Part shown: piece after piece, positions 34,993-42,161 of the stretch
Layout of the letters: every line of letters starts with the position of its first letter
How positions within the stretch are numbered: position 1 is the stretch's first letter
Assembly (NCBI RefSeq): GCF_004011805.1
Contig: NZ_RCHJ01000024.1
Span: forward strand, 43,533-107,532
Length of the DNA: 64,000 nt
From: Piscinibacter defluvii
GTDB lineage: Bacteria; Pseudomonadota; Gammaproteobacteria; Burkholderiales; Burkholderiaceae_C
Reading direction: 5' to 3'
Translations under genes and position numbers: made by a program
Notes under the pieces: model-generated
Database searches by the model: none
Seen by the model: only the letters and a program-made list of their open reading frames with translations
What the model was told of the DNA's origin: nothing

Positions 34993-35835
34993 CTACGGCC
35001 TGGAACCCTGCACCTCAGCCTTGGGTTTGGCTGCATAAACCCTGATGGCGATCCGCACGAGAGAACTCTCCACCGCGTTCGACGGGTCCCGTGACACGAG
35101 AGTGGCGGGCAATATCGACGCCCACCAGGTGCCAGAGCCTGACTGCTCGCACGAGAACAACCCGAATGCGTCGAGGCGCTGGGCGTAACGAAAGCCCTCC
35201 GCGGAGAAGAGCCGGTCGATGCGGCGATTGGTCCAAGCGGCCTCTTCGGCCATCTCTGCACCGACATCCGAGGCCAGCACGTCGCGCAACTCCTCGAAGC
35301 CCGCAAAGGCGCCCTGGGCGGCGAAATGGCGCTTGACTCGTGCCTGCGCTTCCAGGAACACGGCAATCGGATTGCTGCGCAGCACGGTCAGCGGGTCGTC
35401 CGCGTAGCGCTCGAGAGTGCGCCACGATCCGCCCCGGGCCTCGCAGAAGCGCTTGAGTTCGACGGCAGGCCTGACCAGTTGAACGTAGTTCACGTCGGTG
35501 AAGTACGCGGGCCACGTCACCATCGACGCATCCGAGGCGAGCTCCGCCTTCCGAACCGAGCCCGAAGCAGCGGTGACGGGCCGGCGCTGCAAGCGATTGA
35601 TGGCGTCGGCATAGCCCTTGACCGCCGTCTCGATGGCGTCCATCGCCCCGGTGCGCGCCTCGTCGAAGAAGCGCAGCCGCACGAACTCGAACGGCGCCAA
35701 CGCGGCATATCTTGGCGCTTGCTCAGGAGTGAGCACACCGCCGCCCAAAGCCCCGGCAGCGGCGCAGCCCCCGAGGATCGCAAGCGCGGCACCCGCGGGC
35801 ACCATCCAGCGCGCCGAAAGGATTCCCTCATTCAT
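34993..35835 (-). CDS. Putative lipoprotein, unknown function
   Basis: About 280 residues from ATG 35835, placed 8 bp after GGAGG; longer frames upstream are not supported. The N-terminus carries a lipoprotein signal (PAGAALAILGGCAAAG, lipobox LGGC). The remainder is helical with no known domain: FEFVRLRFFDEARTGAMDAIETAVKGYADAINRLQ is split here over two helices, followed by a Cys in KRFCEARGGSW and another in GLFSCEQSG. Divergent from the XRE gene. Confidence 0.6.
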   Translation of the reverse strand: MNEGILSARWMVPAGAALAILGGCAAAGALGGGVLTPEQAPRYAALAPFEFVRLRFFDEARTGAMDAIETAVKGYADAINRLQRRPVTAASGSVRKAELASDASMVTWPAYFTDVNYVQLVRPAVELKRFCEARGGSWRTLERYADDPLTVLRSNPIAVFLEAQARVKRHFAAQGAFAGFEELRDVLASDVGAEMAEEAAWTNRRIDRLFSAEGFRYAQRLDAFGLFSCEQSGSGTWWASILPATLVSRDPSNAVESSLVRIAIRVYAAKPKAEVQGSRP

Positions 35836-35880
35836 CGCCATCGCCTCCATGTGCGAATGAGTGTGTGTATGAATGAGTGT

Positions 35881-35894
35881 ACTTTCTGGAAAGT
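35881..35894. promoter_or_regulatory. Palindrome ACTTTC-TG-GAAAGT at the XRE gene start
   Basis: Perfect 6-bp arms immediately before the likely GTG start of the XRE regulator. Well placed for autoregulation, and near the divergent lipoprotein promoter. Confidence 0.4.
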
Positions 35895-35900
35895 CGCCGG

Positions 35901-36182
35901 GTGCGGCTCTCCTACCCCCAAGCCTTCGGTCAACGCGTTCGCGATCTGCGGCTTGCCGCTGGCATGACGCAGGAAGACCTGGCAGAGCGGTGCGGGCTGT
36001 TTCGCACCTACATGAGCCGCATCGAAACTGGGCAGGCCAACCCGACGCTGACCATGATCCATGCCCTTGCGGACAGCCTGGGCGTCCCGGTCCAGGCGCT
36101 GTTCGGTGCTGAAGTGCCGGCGGCGCGTGCACCGTCACCGAAGGCGCGCGCGAAGCCTTCGCGTGGTCGGGTCAGCCGATAG
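35901..36182 (+). CDS. XRE-family HTH regulator
   Basis: 93 residues from GTG 35901 (an in-frame ATG at 35877 would place the palindrome inside the gene). HTH_3 domain: FGQRVRDLRLAAGMTQEDLAERCGLFRTYMSRIETGQANP, shown here as two halves around TQEDLA and TYMSRIE, with LTMIHALADSLGVPVQALF. Similar size to controller proteins of restriction-modification systems; the downstream convergent genes are R-M related. Basic tail KARAKPSRGRVSR. Confidence 0.75.
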   Translation: MRLSYPQAFGQRVRDLRLAAGMTQEDLAERCGLFRTYMSRIETGQANPTLTMIHALADSLGVPVQALFGAEVPAARAPSPKARAKPSRGRVSR

Positions 36183-36208
36183 AACGCCGCGCGCTACGGC
36201 GGAGGCCC

Positions 36209-37171
36209 TCAGGCCCCGAGCTTCAGTTGTTTCAGGTACGGACGAAGCGCCCGCTCCAACCTGTCCATGGCTCGGCTCAGCGCATCGTGCAGCGCGGGCC
36301 ACTGTTCTTCCGGCGAGCGGTAGCCGCCTGCCGTGTCGGTGTAGCGAATGCGGCAGGCCCGCTTGCCTTCCAGCCGCTGCCAGCTCAGCGGGCCGCCGAA
36401 GGCCTTCTCGATCTCGTCCTTGTGCGCGAACAGCTGGTCGAAGATCGACTCGTTCTCGGCTTCGGCATCCTTGCCGCGGTCGATGTACAGCTCCACCGCG
36501 CCATCATCCTGCGTCACCACGTAGTTCAGCTGCAGGCCGCGCACCCCGGAGCTGGTGCCGATCCAGCTGTAGTCGCTGGGCGTGATGTGCACATGCAGCT
36601 TGTTGTACTTCCTCGAGACCTCGATCAGCTGAGTCCACCAGCGGTTGCGGATGCCGTGGCGCTCTGCGATGTCCTTCTTGGTCTGGCCGATGCTGCTGGC
36701 CTCTTCCGAAGGACCGACGATCTTGGTGAACAGTGCTGCCGGCTGCGAGGTGCCGATGCGCACCGCCTCTACCTTGACCATGTAGAACTGCGCGCTGTTG
36801 CTCTCATTGAGCCAGGCGATCGCGGCCACATGCTCCGGCCGCGGCTCGGAAACGATCCAGATCGCCGCCTTGGCGCCCATTGCGCTCAGGTAGGTGATCA
36901 GTTTGCCAAGGTGGTCGTGGTTGCTCTTCTCGAGTTGGTTCTCGATGATGACCGTGCCGCCACCTTCGTCCTCGGCGACGAGGTCGATGCTGAACGCACC
37001 CGCGGCCTGCTCGCGATCGACGTTCACCAGCGTCAGGCCCAGCGCGTCGTTGAGCACCTCGATGTTGTCCTGCAGCCATTGCGTGAAGTCGTAGGCCTCG
37101 TGCTCCCAGACTTCGCGCAGCGGCACGCGTTCGAGCTTGCCGATGGGCGGCAGGGTGACGAGGTCGTTCAT
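36209..37171 (-). CDS. DUF4268 protein with PD-(D/E)XK-like nuclease core
   Basis: 320 residues. The N-terminal half has FSIDLVAEDEGGGTVIIENQ followed by LEKSNHDHLGKLITYLSAMG, the D...ExQ pattern of PD-(D/E)XK nuclease folds. The C-terminal half is the DUF4268 region (RNRWWTQLIEVSRKYN, SSGVRGLQLNYVV). Its ATG overlaps the hsdS stop (ATGA), so it was co-translated with hsdS. Probably a restriction accessory or stand-alone nuclease of a type I-like locus (inference). Confidence 0.65.
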   Translation of the reverse strand: MNDLVTLPPIGKLERVPLREVWEHEAYDFTQWLQDNIEVLNDALGLTLVNVDREQAAGAFSIDLVAEDEGGGTVIIENQLEKSNHDHLGKLITYLSAMGAKAAIWIVSEPRPEHVAAIAWLNESNSAQFYMVKVEAVRIGTSQPAALFTKIVGPSEEASSIGQTKKDIAERHGIRNRWWTQLIEVSRKYNKLHVHITPSDYSWIGTSSGVRGLQLNYVVTQDDGAVELYIDRGKDAEAENESIFDQLFAHKDEIEKAFGGPLSWQRLEGKRACRIRYTDTAGGYRSPEEQWPALHDALSRAMDRLERALRPYLKQLKLGA

Positions 37172-38541
37172 GCGGCGGTCTCCTTCACGGTCTTGCGGCG
37201 ACCCGGCTTGCGCGCGAGCACTGCATCGGCCTCGGCCGTGCCACGCAGGCGGGCCAGCAGTGCGCTCGCGGGCTCGTCGTTCGGGTCCTGCGGCACCAGT
37301 TCGCCGCGGAAGGCCTTAGCCAGCAGTGCCGGCGTCAGGCGCTCGACTTGGGTACGGGCGGCCTGCCACTTGGCTTCGATGGCATCGGCCAATGCAAAGA
37401 GCGACTCGACGCGGCGCACGATTTCTGCCTGCTCATCTCTAGGTGGCACTGGAATGACGAAGTCCCTGCATTGGGACAAGGAGATGTTGACTTGGCCCGC
37501 GCTGCCCCGTGTTTCGTGGACTATCGACTGGATGTTCTTGCCGCTGCAAAGCACGCAGTAAAGCCAACCCGTGCTGACGCGGGGGCTGGGCCTAAACAGG
37601 GTGATTGCTTGGTTGATGTTCCAAGCCGAGAACTCGTCAGTGACCACTGCAACCTTGCCGAGCGGCGGGCCAACAATATTCATGAGTACATCGCCCGGGA
37701 GCGTCACCGACTTCGCCATCGTGCCGGAGTGAACGGCGTGAGCGATGAACTGAGGTCGAAAGGCGAAGTCGATCCTCTGATTCACGATGTTGTAGACCTT
37801 CAAGAAGGGCACACCTGAACTCGTGAAGCCTTCCTTTGGCGTTCCCCCGCTCTGGACCTTCGCACAGACATCAGCAGCGCGCTCGAATACCCAAGATTCA
37901 AGTCCGCTGCCTCGCCATTCCTCGGTCAGATCGCCGTCGACGGCTGCGTTGAGCACTGCCTGTCGAAAGCGCTTGAGGATGGCCGGAACGCGGCCCAGCC
38001 GGTCGCGGCAGGCGTCCACGCGGGCGAGCAGGGCATCGAGCTTGTTGGCAATGCGCTCCTGCTCTGCCCTCGGCGCGAGCGGAATCGGGATATCCCGCAT
38101 CTTGGGTTGCGAGAGGTTTCGCATCGAGTGGCTCGTGCCGGTGGCCTCGGCCTCAATGTGTAGGCGCGCCGGCTCGGCGCGCAACGCATGCAGAAGGTAG
38201 CGCGCTTCGACGGCCTCACTTCGGTAGAGCACTCGGAGAATCTTGTCGGGCAGCATCAGGTTCGGATGATCAGCCTCGACCAGAACCGGCGCTCCGACCA
38301 GTTCCGTCGTATTCGCGCGCGAGATCAAGAGATCGCCATTTCTAACCCGTTCATGAGGCATCGGTTTGTCGTGCGGTAACAGCGCCTTGTTCTCCGTCGG
38401 AGCAAACTTGCCCCACGACACAGCACTGATCTTCAACACACCGAACTCAGAATCAGCCGCCGGCCGACCTTGAGCTTGAAGATTGCGACCCGCCTGGAAT
38501 CCGTCAATGAGATCTCCAAGCGTCGTAGCTCCAGCGCACGT
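37168..38541 (-). pseudogene. hsdS: Type I restriction-modification specificity subunit, 5' end decayed
   Basis: From GTG 38439 the frame encodes 423 residues with two target-recognition domains and the central conserved coiled region (PRAEQERIANKLDALLARVDACRDRL is split across this helix; LKRFRQAVLNAAVDGDLTEEW follows). HsdS homology runs further upstream without any start: LGDLIDGFQAGRNLQ, then GRPAADSEFGVLKIS, back to a TGA at 38542. An ATG-containing frame (38551) is one base out of register. The N-terminus is therefore frameshifted or cut. No hsdM or hsdR is present; the transposon end lies 400 bp upstream. Confidence 0.7.
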
Positions 38542-38551
38542 TCATACTCAT

Positions 38552-38931
38552 TGGCCTCTCTGACTTTGATGTTCAGCTTCCTGCGCCGGCCCTCAAGCGA
38601 CGCGATCTTGAAGAAGTTCTGCACTTCGTCGAGGTGCAGACACCCGAGGAAATGCGTGGCGGCAATCCGCCACTTCGCCCCGAGGTACAACGACAGGTAC
38701 AAGACAACATTCCCGGCCATCACACACACAATCCTGCGACGTCTTCACGAATTGGACGTTACCGGTTTGAGCTTTTCGCTGTCCACGCTGGAGCACAACG
38801 CGCGTGTCGGGTCTGAGCGAGCCAAACCGTCGGACGCTCACTGGCAGAGCTTTCCCATACGGACGGACGAAGACAGGTTAACTTTCTTCGATTTGGCTAT
38901 GCCGGCTGCGGATGGCTCGTGAGAACCGGAT
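38552..38931. other. Gap between hsdS remnant and right transposon end
   Basis: About 380 bp with no gene I can support. A 98-residue leftward frame (38433-38729) crosses it but overlaps real hsdS coding sequence in another frame. It is probably decayed R-M or transposon-end DNA. Confidence 0.5.
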
Positions 38932-39079
38932 GTCTTCGACTCTATTTGCAGACTGATGCGATGGACCTGGAGCGGCCGTACAGGTGTTCACGACATTGAA
39001 TGGCGCTGTAGTCGAATCGCCACGCCGCAAATCCGCATGAATGCTGATGCGCTGTTCACGACAGTAATTGGCCGGAACA
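38932..39079. repeat. Spaced right end of unit B / composite
   Basis: Three sites at 38932 (degenerate, GTCTTCGACTCTA), 38986 (GTTCACGACATTG) and 39054 (GTTCACGACAGTA) end in GGCCGGAACA at 39079. Spacing 54 and 68 bp, as at 11253-11401. The terminal 26 bp are the inverted partner of the left end at 11407 (25 of 26). Confidence 0.8.
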
Positions 39080-39084
39080 GCCGC
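39080..39084. repeat. Right 5-bp target site duplication (GCCGC)
   Basis: Matches 1978-1982 exactly. The original target would have read ...GATCC-GCCGC-CGCCGCCGCTGG, in the gap between the flhC-like and traI-like genes. Confidence 0.7.
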
Positions 39085-39152
39085 CGCCGCCGCCGCTGGC
39101 GCCGTCGTTGTCGACGCCCCGCCTGGTGCCGCCGCCATGGCGGCGATCGCCT

Positions 39153-40274
39153 TCAGCTCGTGGGTTCAGGTTCCAGCGCAGCCGGAAGCAGGACGCGATG
39201 CCGGCGGACGAGCGCGCAGAACGGGCACGGGCTGGGGCGGACCTCGTTGAGGCTGAGCAGGTACTGCGAGCCGCACTTCTCGCATGAACGCAGTTCAAGA
39301 CGTGGCGTCTCGATGCCCCAAGCCCCGTCGAGCAAAGCGGCAACCTCGAAGCAGCGGTCGAACTTGACGAGATTGCCGAAGCCTCGACATGCAGTTCGCA
39401 TCTTCGTGACGGCGGCGCACATGGCCTCGGCGCGTGGCACGCCGACCTGCTGCGCGTGGCGATACCAAAGCGCGAAGACGGCAAACTGAACGCGATCGGT
39501 CACGTGGGTGTTGACCGACCACAGGTGCAGCGCGAGAGGCCTGGTGAGGAATGCCGTCGTGACCGAAGTTCGGTTTGGCGCGGCGCGGAACATCGCGGCG
39601 CGTGGATCCTCCGACAAGACAGCGGCCACCTTCGGGCCGGCAGCCAGCGCTTCGAGCGTGCGCAAGAGCTTGGCGCGAGTGATGTCCTTGTCCACAGGCA
39701 GCGTCAACTCGACGGGTTCCGCGGCGTGAGCAAGTGGGGCGGCCGAAGCGTGCGAGCCAGCGCGGCCCGCCCAGTCGGCGCGACAGACCGGGCAGCCGTC
39801 CGGGCGATGGGTATGTGCCGAGCTCTCGGGCACCAGGTAGTCGCGGCCGCATGCCGGGCAGCGCGTCAGCGCAAGGGTGCGTGACGAGGAAGCCCAGATG
39901 CCGTCCAGGTTGGCAATGAGGAAGAAGGCCTCGTCGAAGGAAAAGGGCGTGGAGGGACAGGTCGAACGAAGGTGCCGGAAGGCGGCGATCAAGGCGTCGG
40001 CCGGCAGGAAGCCTTCGTCGGTCAGCGTTCGGTAGCGCGAGGCGAAGAGGCTGGCAGCGGCCTGGACCCGCGTCCCCGCGCGAAAGTAGAACTCCTCGCA
40101 GTAACTCGGGCGGCCTATGGGCGCAGGGTGCTCCTTGCTGTAGACGGAGCGCAGGATGTACGCGGGTGCAAGCCCGGTGAGATACGCGATGGTCCTTTGG
40201 CGAGCCCCCAGGCTCGCGCACTGGCGGGCCGTCTCGAGGGCGCGCAGCCTGGAAGGCCGGACCGACATGGCCAT
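39153..40274 (-). CDS. FlhC-like (SetC/AcaC-type) regulator with duplicated module
   Basis: 373 residues from ATG 40274. Residues 1-165 follow FlhC: ARQCASLGARQRTIAYLTGL, GRPSYCEEFYF, and the zinc motif with Cys139, 142, 161 and 164. A second block (about 245-355) repeats the helical part and a second zinc motif with Cys331, 334, 350 and 353. FlhC, SetC and AcaC are about 180-190 residues with one Cys4 site. It lies 7 bp after an flhD-like gene. With FlhD/SetD-type partners these proteins activate flagellar genes (FlhDC) or conjugation genes (SetCD, AcaCD). On a plasmid beside traI the second role is more likely (inference). Confidence 0.75.
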   Translation of the reverse strand: MAMSVRPSRLRALETARQCASLGARQRTIAYLTGLAPAYILRSVYSKEHPAPIGRPSYCEEFYFRAGTRVQAAASLFASRYRTLTDEGFLPADALIAAFRHLRSTCPSTPFSFDEAFFLIANLDGIWASSSRTLALTRCPACGRDYLVPESSAHTHRPDGCPVCRADWAGRAGSHASAAPLAHAAEPVELTLPVDKDITRAKLLRTLEALAAGPKVAAVLSEDPRAAMFRAAPNRTSVTTAFLTRPLALHLWSVNTHVTDRVQFAVFALWYRHAQQVGVPRAEAMCAAVTKMRTACRGFGNLVKFDRCFEVAALLDGAWGIETPRLELRSCEKCGSQYLLSLNEVRPSPCPFCALVRRHRVLLPAALEPEPTS

Positions 40275-40281
40275 CAAGCAG

Positions 40282-40569
40282 TCACTTGCGACCGCGACGC
40301 GAAGCGGCAACCGCCGGCGCCACTGACGATGGCAGAGAGAGCAGGGTCGACAAGTCCGAGCGCGGCAGGAACAGGGCCTGGTCGCCCATACTCGAGACGA
40401 AGCTGATGATCTCGTCGGGCGCGCGACTGGTGATCGCCGAGAGTTCCTGCTTGCCCACCCCGAAGCTGCAGACGGCGCCGCCGAGGTCGAGCATCGCTGC
40501 CTCACGCAGCAGAAGCAAGAGATTCAGGTTGGCGCGCTGCGCGTGGCTGAGAGACACCTCGTTTGACAT
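40282..40569 (-). CDS. FlhD-like (SetD/AcaD-type) regulator
   Basis: 95 residues: LNLLLLLREAAMLDLGGAV, FGVGKQELSAITS, APDEIISFVSSMGDQALFLPR and LSTLLSLP, following the helix order of FlhD, the partner of FlhC in the FlhD4C2 activator. First gene of a two-gene unit with the FlhC-like protein. Similarity to FlhD is weak, but the adjacency to an FlhC-like gene makes the call. Confidence 0.65.
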   Translation of the reverse strand: MSNEVSLSHAQRANLNLLLLLREAAMLDLGGAVCSFGVGKQELSAITSRAPDEIISFVSSMGDQALFLPRSDLSTLLSLPSSVAPAVAASRRGRK

Positions 40570-40860
40570 GGCTGCATCCCCGGTCTGCCGTCTTCTGGGC
40601 GGGTAGACGCGGGGCGGGTCAGCCGCCGCGTCAAGCCGCGACGGGTGTTCCGTGGCGGCTTGCGTGCAAGATTACCGACTGTTGGCGTGTAGTGTCAAGA
40701 AAAGTATATCCCCCATGAACACGGGAACGCACTAGACGCCACTAAACGTAAATACGTTGTTTCGCGTAACGAAACCATTTGGCAGGAGGTTGCCCTCAAG
40801 CCAGCCTATCGGCTGAACGGCAAATGGCAACCTGTCAGATCTTGCAGGGTGAGCGCATCC
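40570..40860 (-). promoter_or_regulatory. Promoter region of the flhDC-like pair, with two inverted repeats
   Basis: 291 bp, locally AT-richer than its surroundings. AACGTA-AA-TACGTT (40745-40758) is followed at once by GTTTCG-CGTAA-CGAAAC (40759-40775). The two adjacent inverted repeats are well placed as operators controlling the regulator pair. Confidence 0.45.
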
Positions 40861-40883
40861 AACCCGCCAACGCGGGGCGGGTT
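40861..40883 (-). terminator. Hairpin downstream of the BetR/receiver gene
   Basis: AACCCGCC, 7-base loop, GGCGGGTT, 14 bp after the stop of the gene at 40897. Only a short T run follows, so termination strength is uncertain. Confidence 0.5.
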
Positions 40884-40896
40884 TACCCTTGAACGC

Positions 40897-41751
40897 TCAG
40901 GCGTCGGTTGTGGAGCCGAAGCCGACCTGGAGGGCGTTGAGGATCGTCAACAGGCGCATCGGCTTTTCGAACACGAGCGCCTTGTAAGTTGCGCCCGCCA
41001 AGGCAAGTTCATCTTCCTTGGCCATGCCGGTGCTGATCTGCCCGGTGAGGATGATGAGAGGCCCGGTCGCTTGGCGACCGCGGATCTGCGCGAGCAAGTC
41101 GCTCGCGGTACTCGAACCGAGCAGCCAGTCCACGATGAAGCCGTCGAAGTGCTCCGCGTCCATCGCAGACATGAGCGCGTGGCCGGTGCTGAAGGCGTGC
41201 GCGTCGATGCCTTTCGCGGCAAGGAACTCGACGATGGACTGAGCCGAATCCATGTCGTCGTCGAGCACGGCAACCCGGCGTGGTGCGGGTCGCTCGAAGA
41301 GAAGCACCGACAGCTCGTAGCTGGGGCGCTCCGTGGCTTCGGCCGAAGGAACGACGGTCCACTGGTCCGTCAGTTTGTCGTGCAGTACGACGAGCGGACC
41401 GATGCGCCCAGGGATAGGCTCACCGACCGGCCAGACGGTGCATGGGAGGACTGCGCCAGCAACGGGAAAGGACGCTGCTCTGCCGGGCTGATGCAGGTAG
41501 GCCGCGACGATAGGTATCAGCGGCTCGTGGAAGTGATCCGCCAGCCGCTTGAGCTCTTCGATCGACCACGGAGCCTCGCCAAGCATTCGACGCCGCGCCT
41601 GCGCATAGGACATGCGCAAAGCGGTCTCGAGAACGCGGACCCGCTGCCTTTCACCAACGCCATGCCTGTCAAGCATCCCCTCGATGAACGCTGAAATCGC
41701 GCTCGGACGCTGGCCGCCGGAGTCTTCGGTTCTCGTAGTCTCCATGCTCAC
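40897..41751 (-). CDS. BetR-type N-terminus with C-terminal response-regulator receiver
   Basis: 284 residues. Residues 18-80 (ISAFIEGMLDRHGVGERQRV, then ETALRMSYAQARRRMLGEAPWSIEELKRLADHF over the following helices) resemble the BetR domain, a HTH-like module. Residues about 155-275 form a receiver: VAVLDDDMD, phospho-acceptor Asp in GFIVDWLLG, the Thr in LIILTGQ and Lys in VFEKP. No kinase is adjacent; the two hybrid kinases at 53.6 and 58-60 kb are candidate partners. Confidence 0.7.
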   Translation of the reverse strand: MSMETTRTEDSGGQRPSAISAFIEGMLDRHGVGERQRVRVLETALRMSYAQARRRMLGEAPWSIEELKRLADHFHEPLIPIVAAYLHQPGRAASFPVAGAVLPCTVWPVGEPIPGRIGPLVVLHDKLTDQWTVVPSAEATERPSYELSVLLFERPAPRRVAVLDDDMDSAQSIVEFLAAKGIDAHAFSTGHALMSAMDAEHFDGFIVDWLLGSSTASDLLAQIRGRQATGPLIILTGQISTGMAKEDELALAGATYKALVFEKPMRLLTILNALQVGFGSTTDA

Positions 41752-42084
41752 TGAAATGAACGAAGTTCGTCAGAAATTTGCGTGCGGCGTCACAAAGATC
41801 TGGCGTCGCGCGAGTATTTCATTCTTGTTGTGCTCACGCGATTCAACTCCCATCTGTAGAACTCTACCACCGTTGCGGGGGCAGAGGTGGGAGCTCGGAA
41901 CAGGAATCGGTGCGGGCGCAACCGAGCAATTTCAGGCTGCAGAGTGCGCTCAACGTCGTGGCCCCCATACGACGAGCGCGTGAGTCTGTTCTGGCGCGCC
42001 CTGCGGCGCAAGTGGAACTTGCACCTCATCCCTACCTACACATCTCAGCGTTGCGAAGGCGCGGGTGCAACGAGCGACGCGGGC
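41752..42084. other. Intergenic region without a gene
   Basis: About 330 bp between the BetR/receiver start and the terminator of the DUF932 gene. It should hold the BetR/receiver promoter. No convincing open frame or repeat seen. Confidence 0.4.
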
Positions 42085-42117
42085 AAAAAAAGGGACGTCG
42101 GCACGAGGTCGACGTCC
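42085..42117 (-). terminator. Rho-independent terminator of the DUF932 unit
   Basis: On the minus strand GGACGTCG, 9-base loop, CGACGTCC, then C and seven Ts. Textbook structure, about 45 bp beyond the DUF932 stop. A second perfect hairpin without T-tract (AACGGCCCC-AGTGC-GGGGCCGTT, 42130-42152) precedes it. Confidence 0.9.
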
Positions 42118-42161
42118 TTGAGGAAGGATAACGGCCCCGCACTGGGGCCGTTCGATTCAGG

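Larger units (their letters stand above)
1983..39079. mobile_element. 37-kb composite transposon with Tn7-like ends
   Basis: The outer ends are 26-bp inverted repeats matching at 24 of 26 positions, beginning TGTTCCG and containing TCGTGAAC. They are flanked by the duplication GCCGC. The left outer end has three contiguous 20-bp repeats; the right outer end has three sites spaced 54 and 68 bp apart. This asymmetry mirrors Tn7, where one end has overlapping and the other spaced TnsB sites. Two further ends meet in the middle (11253-11475), so the element is two head-to-tail units that appear to have moved as one. No DDE transposase, TnsA/TnsC-like ATPase or TniQ gene is recognisable inside. 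Confidence 0.8.
11407..39079. mobile_element. Transposon unit B (creatine/sarcosine catabolism and defence cargo)
   Basis: A 27.7-kb unit. Its left terminus (11407) and right terminus (39079) match as inverted repeats at 25 of 26 bases, the closest pairing among the four ends. Cargo: transport and catabolism genes for creatine and sarcosine, folate genes, and a defence-like segment next to the right end. The left flank is GTCGA and the right flank GCCGC. No transposition gene is visible. Confidence 0.75.

Noticed and set aside
38433..38729. 98-residue leftward gene before the right transposon end
   Set aside because: It overlaps HsdS coding signal in another frame, has no domain, and its N-terminus lies in apparently decayed DNA.
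1983..39079. CRISPR-associated transposon (CAST)
   Set aside because: End architecture is Tn7-like, but no cas gene, CRISPR array or tniQ is visible in the element.
39153..40505. Longer FlhC-like start at 40505
   Set aside because: The extra N-terminus overlaps the flhD-like gene out of frame and is Arg/Ser-rich; ATG 40274 just after the flhD-like stop fits better.
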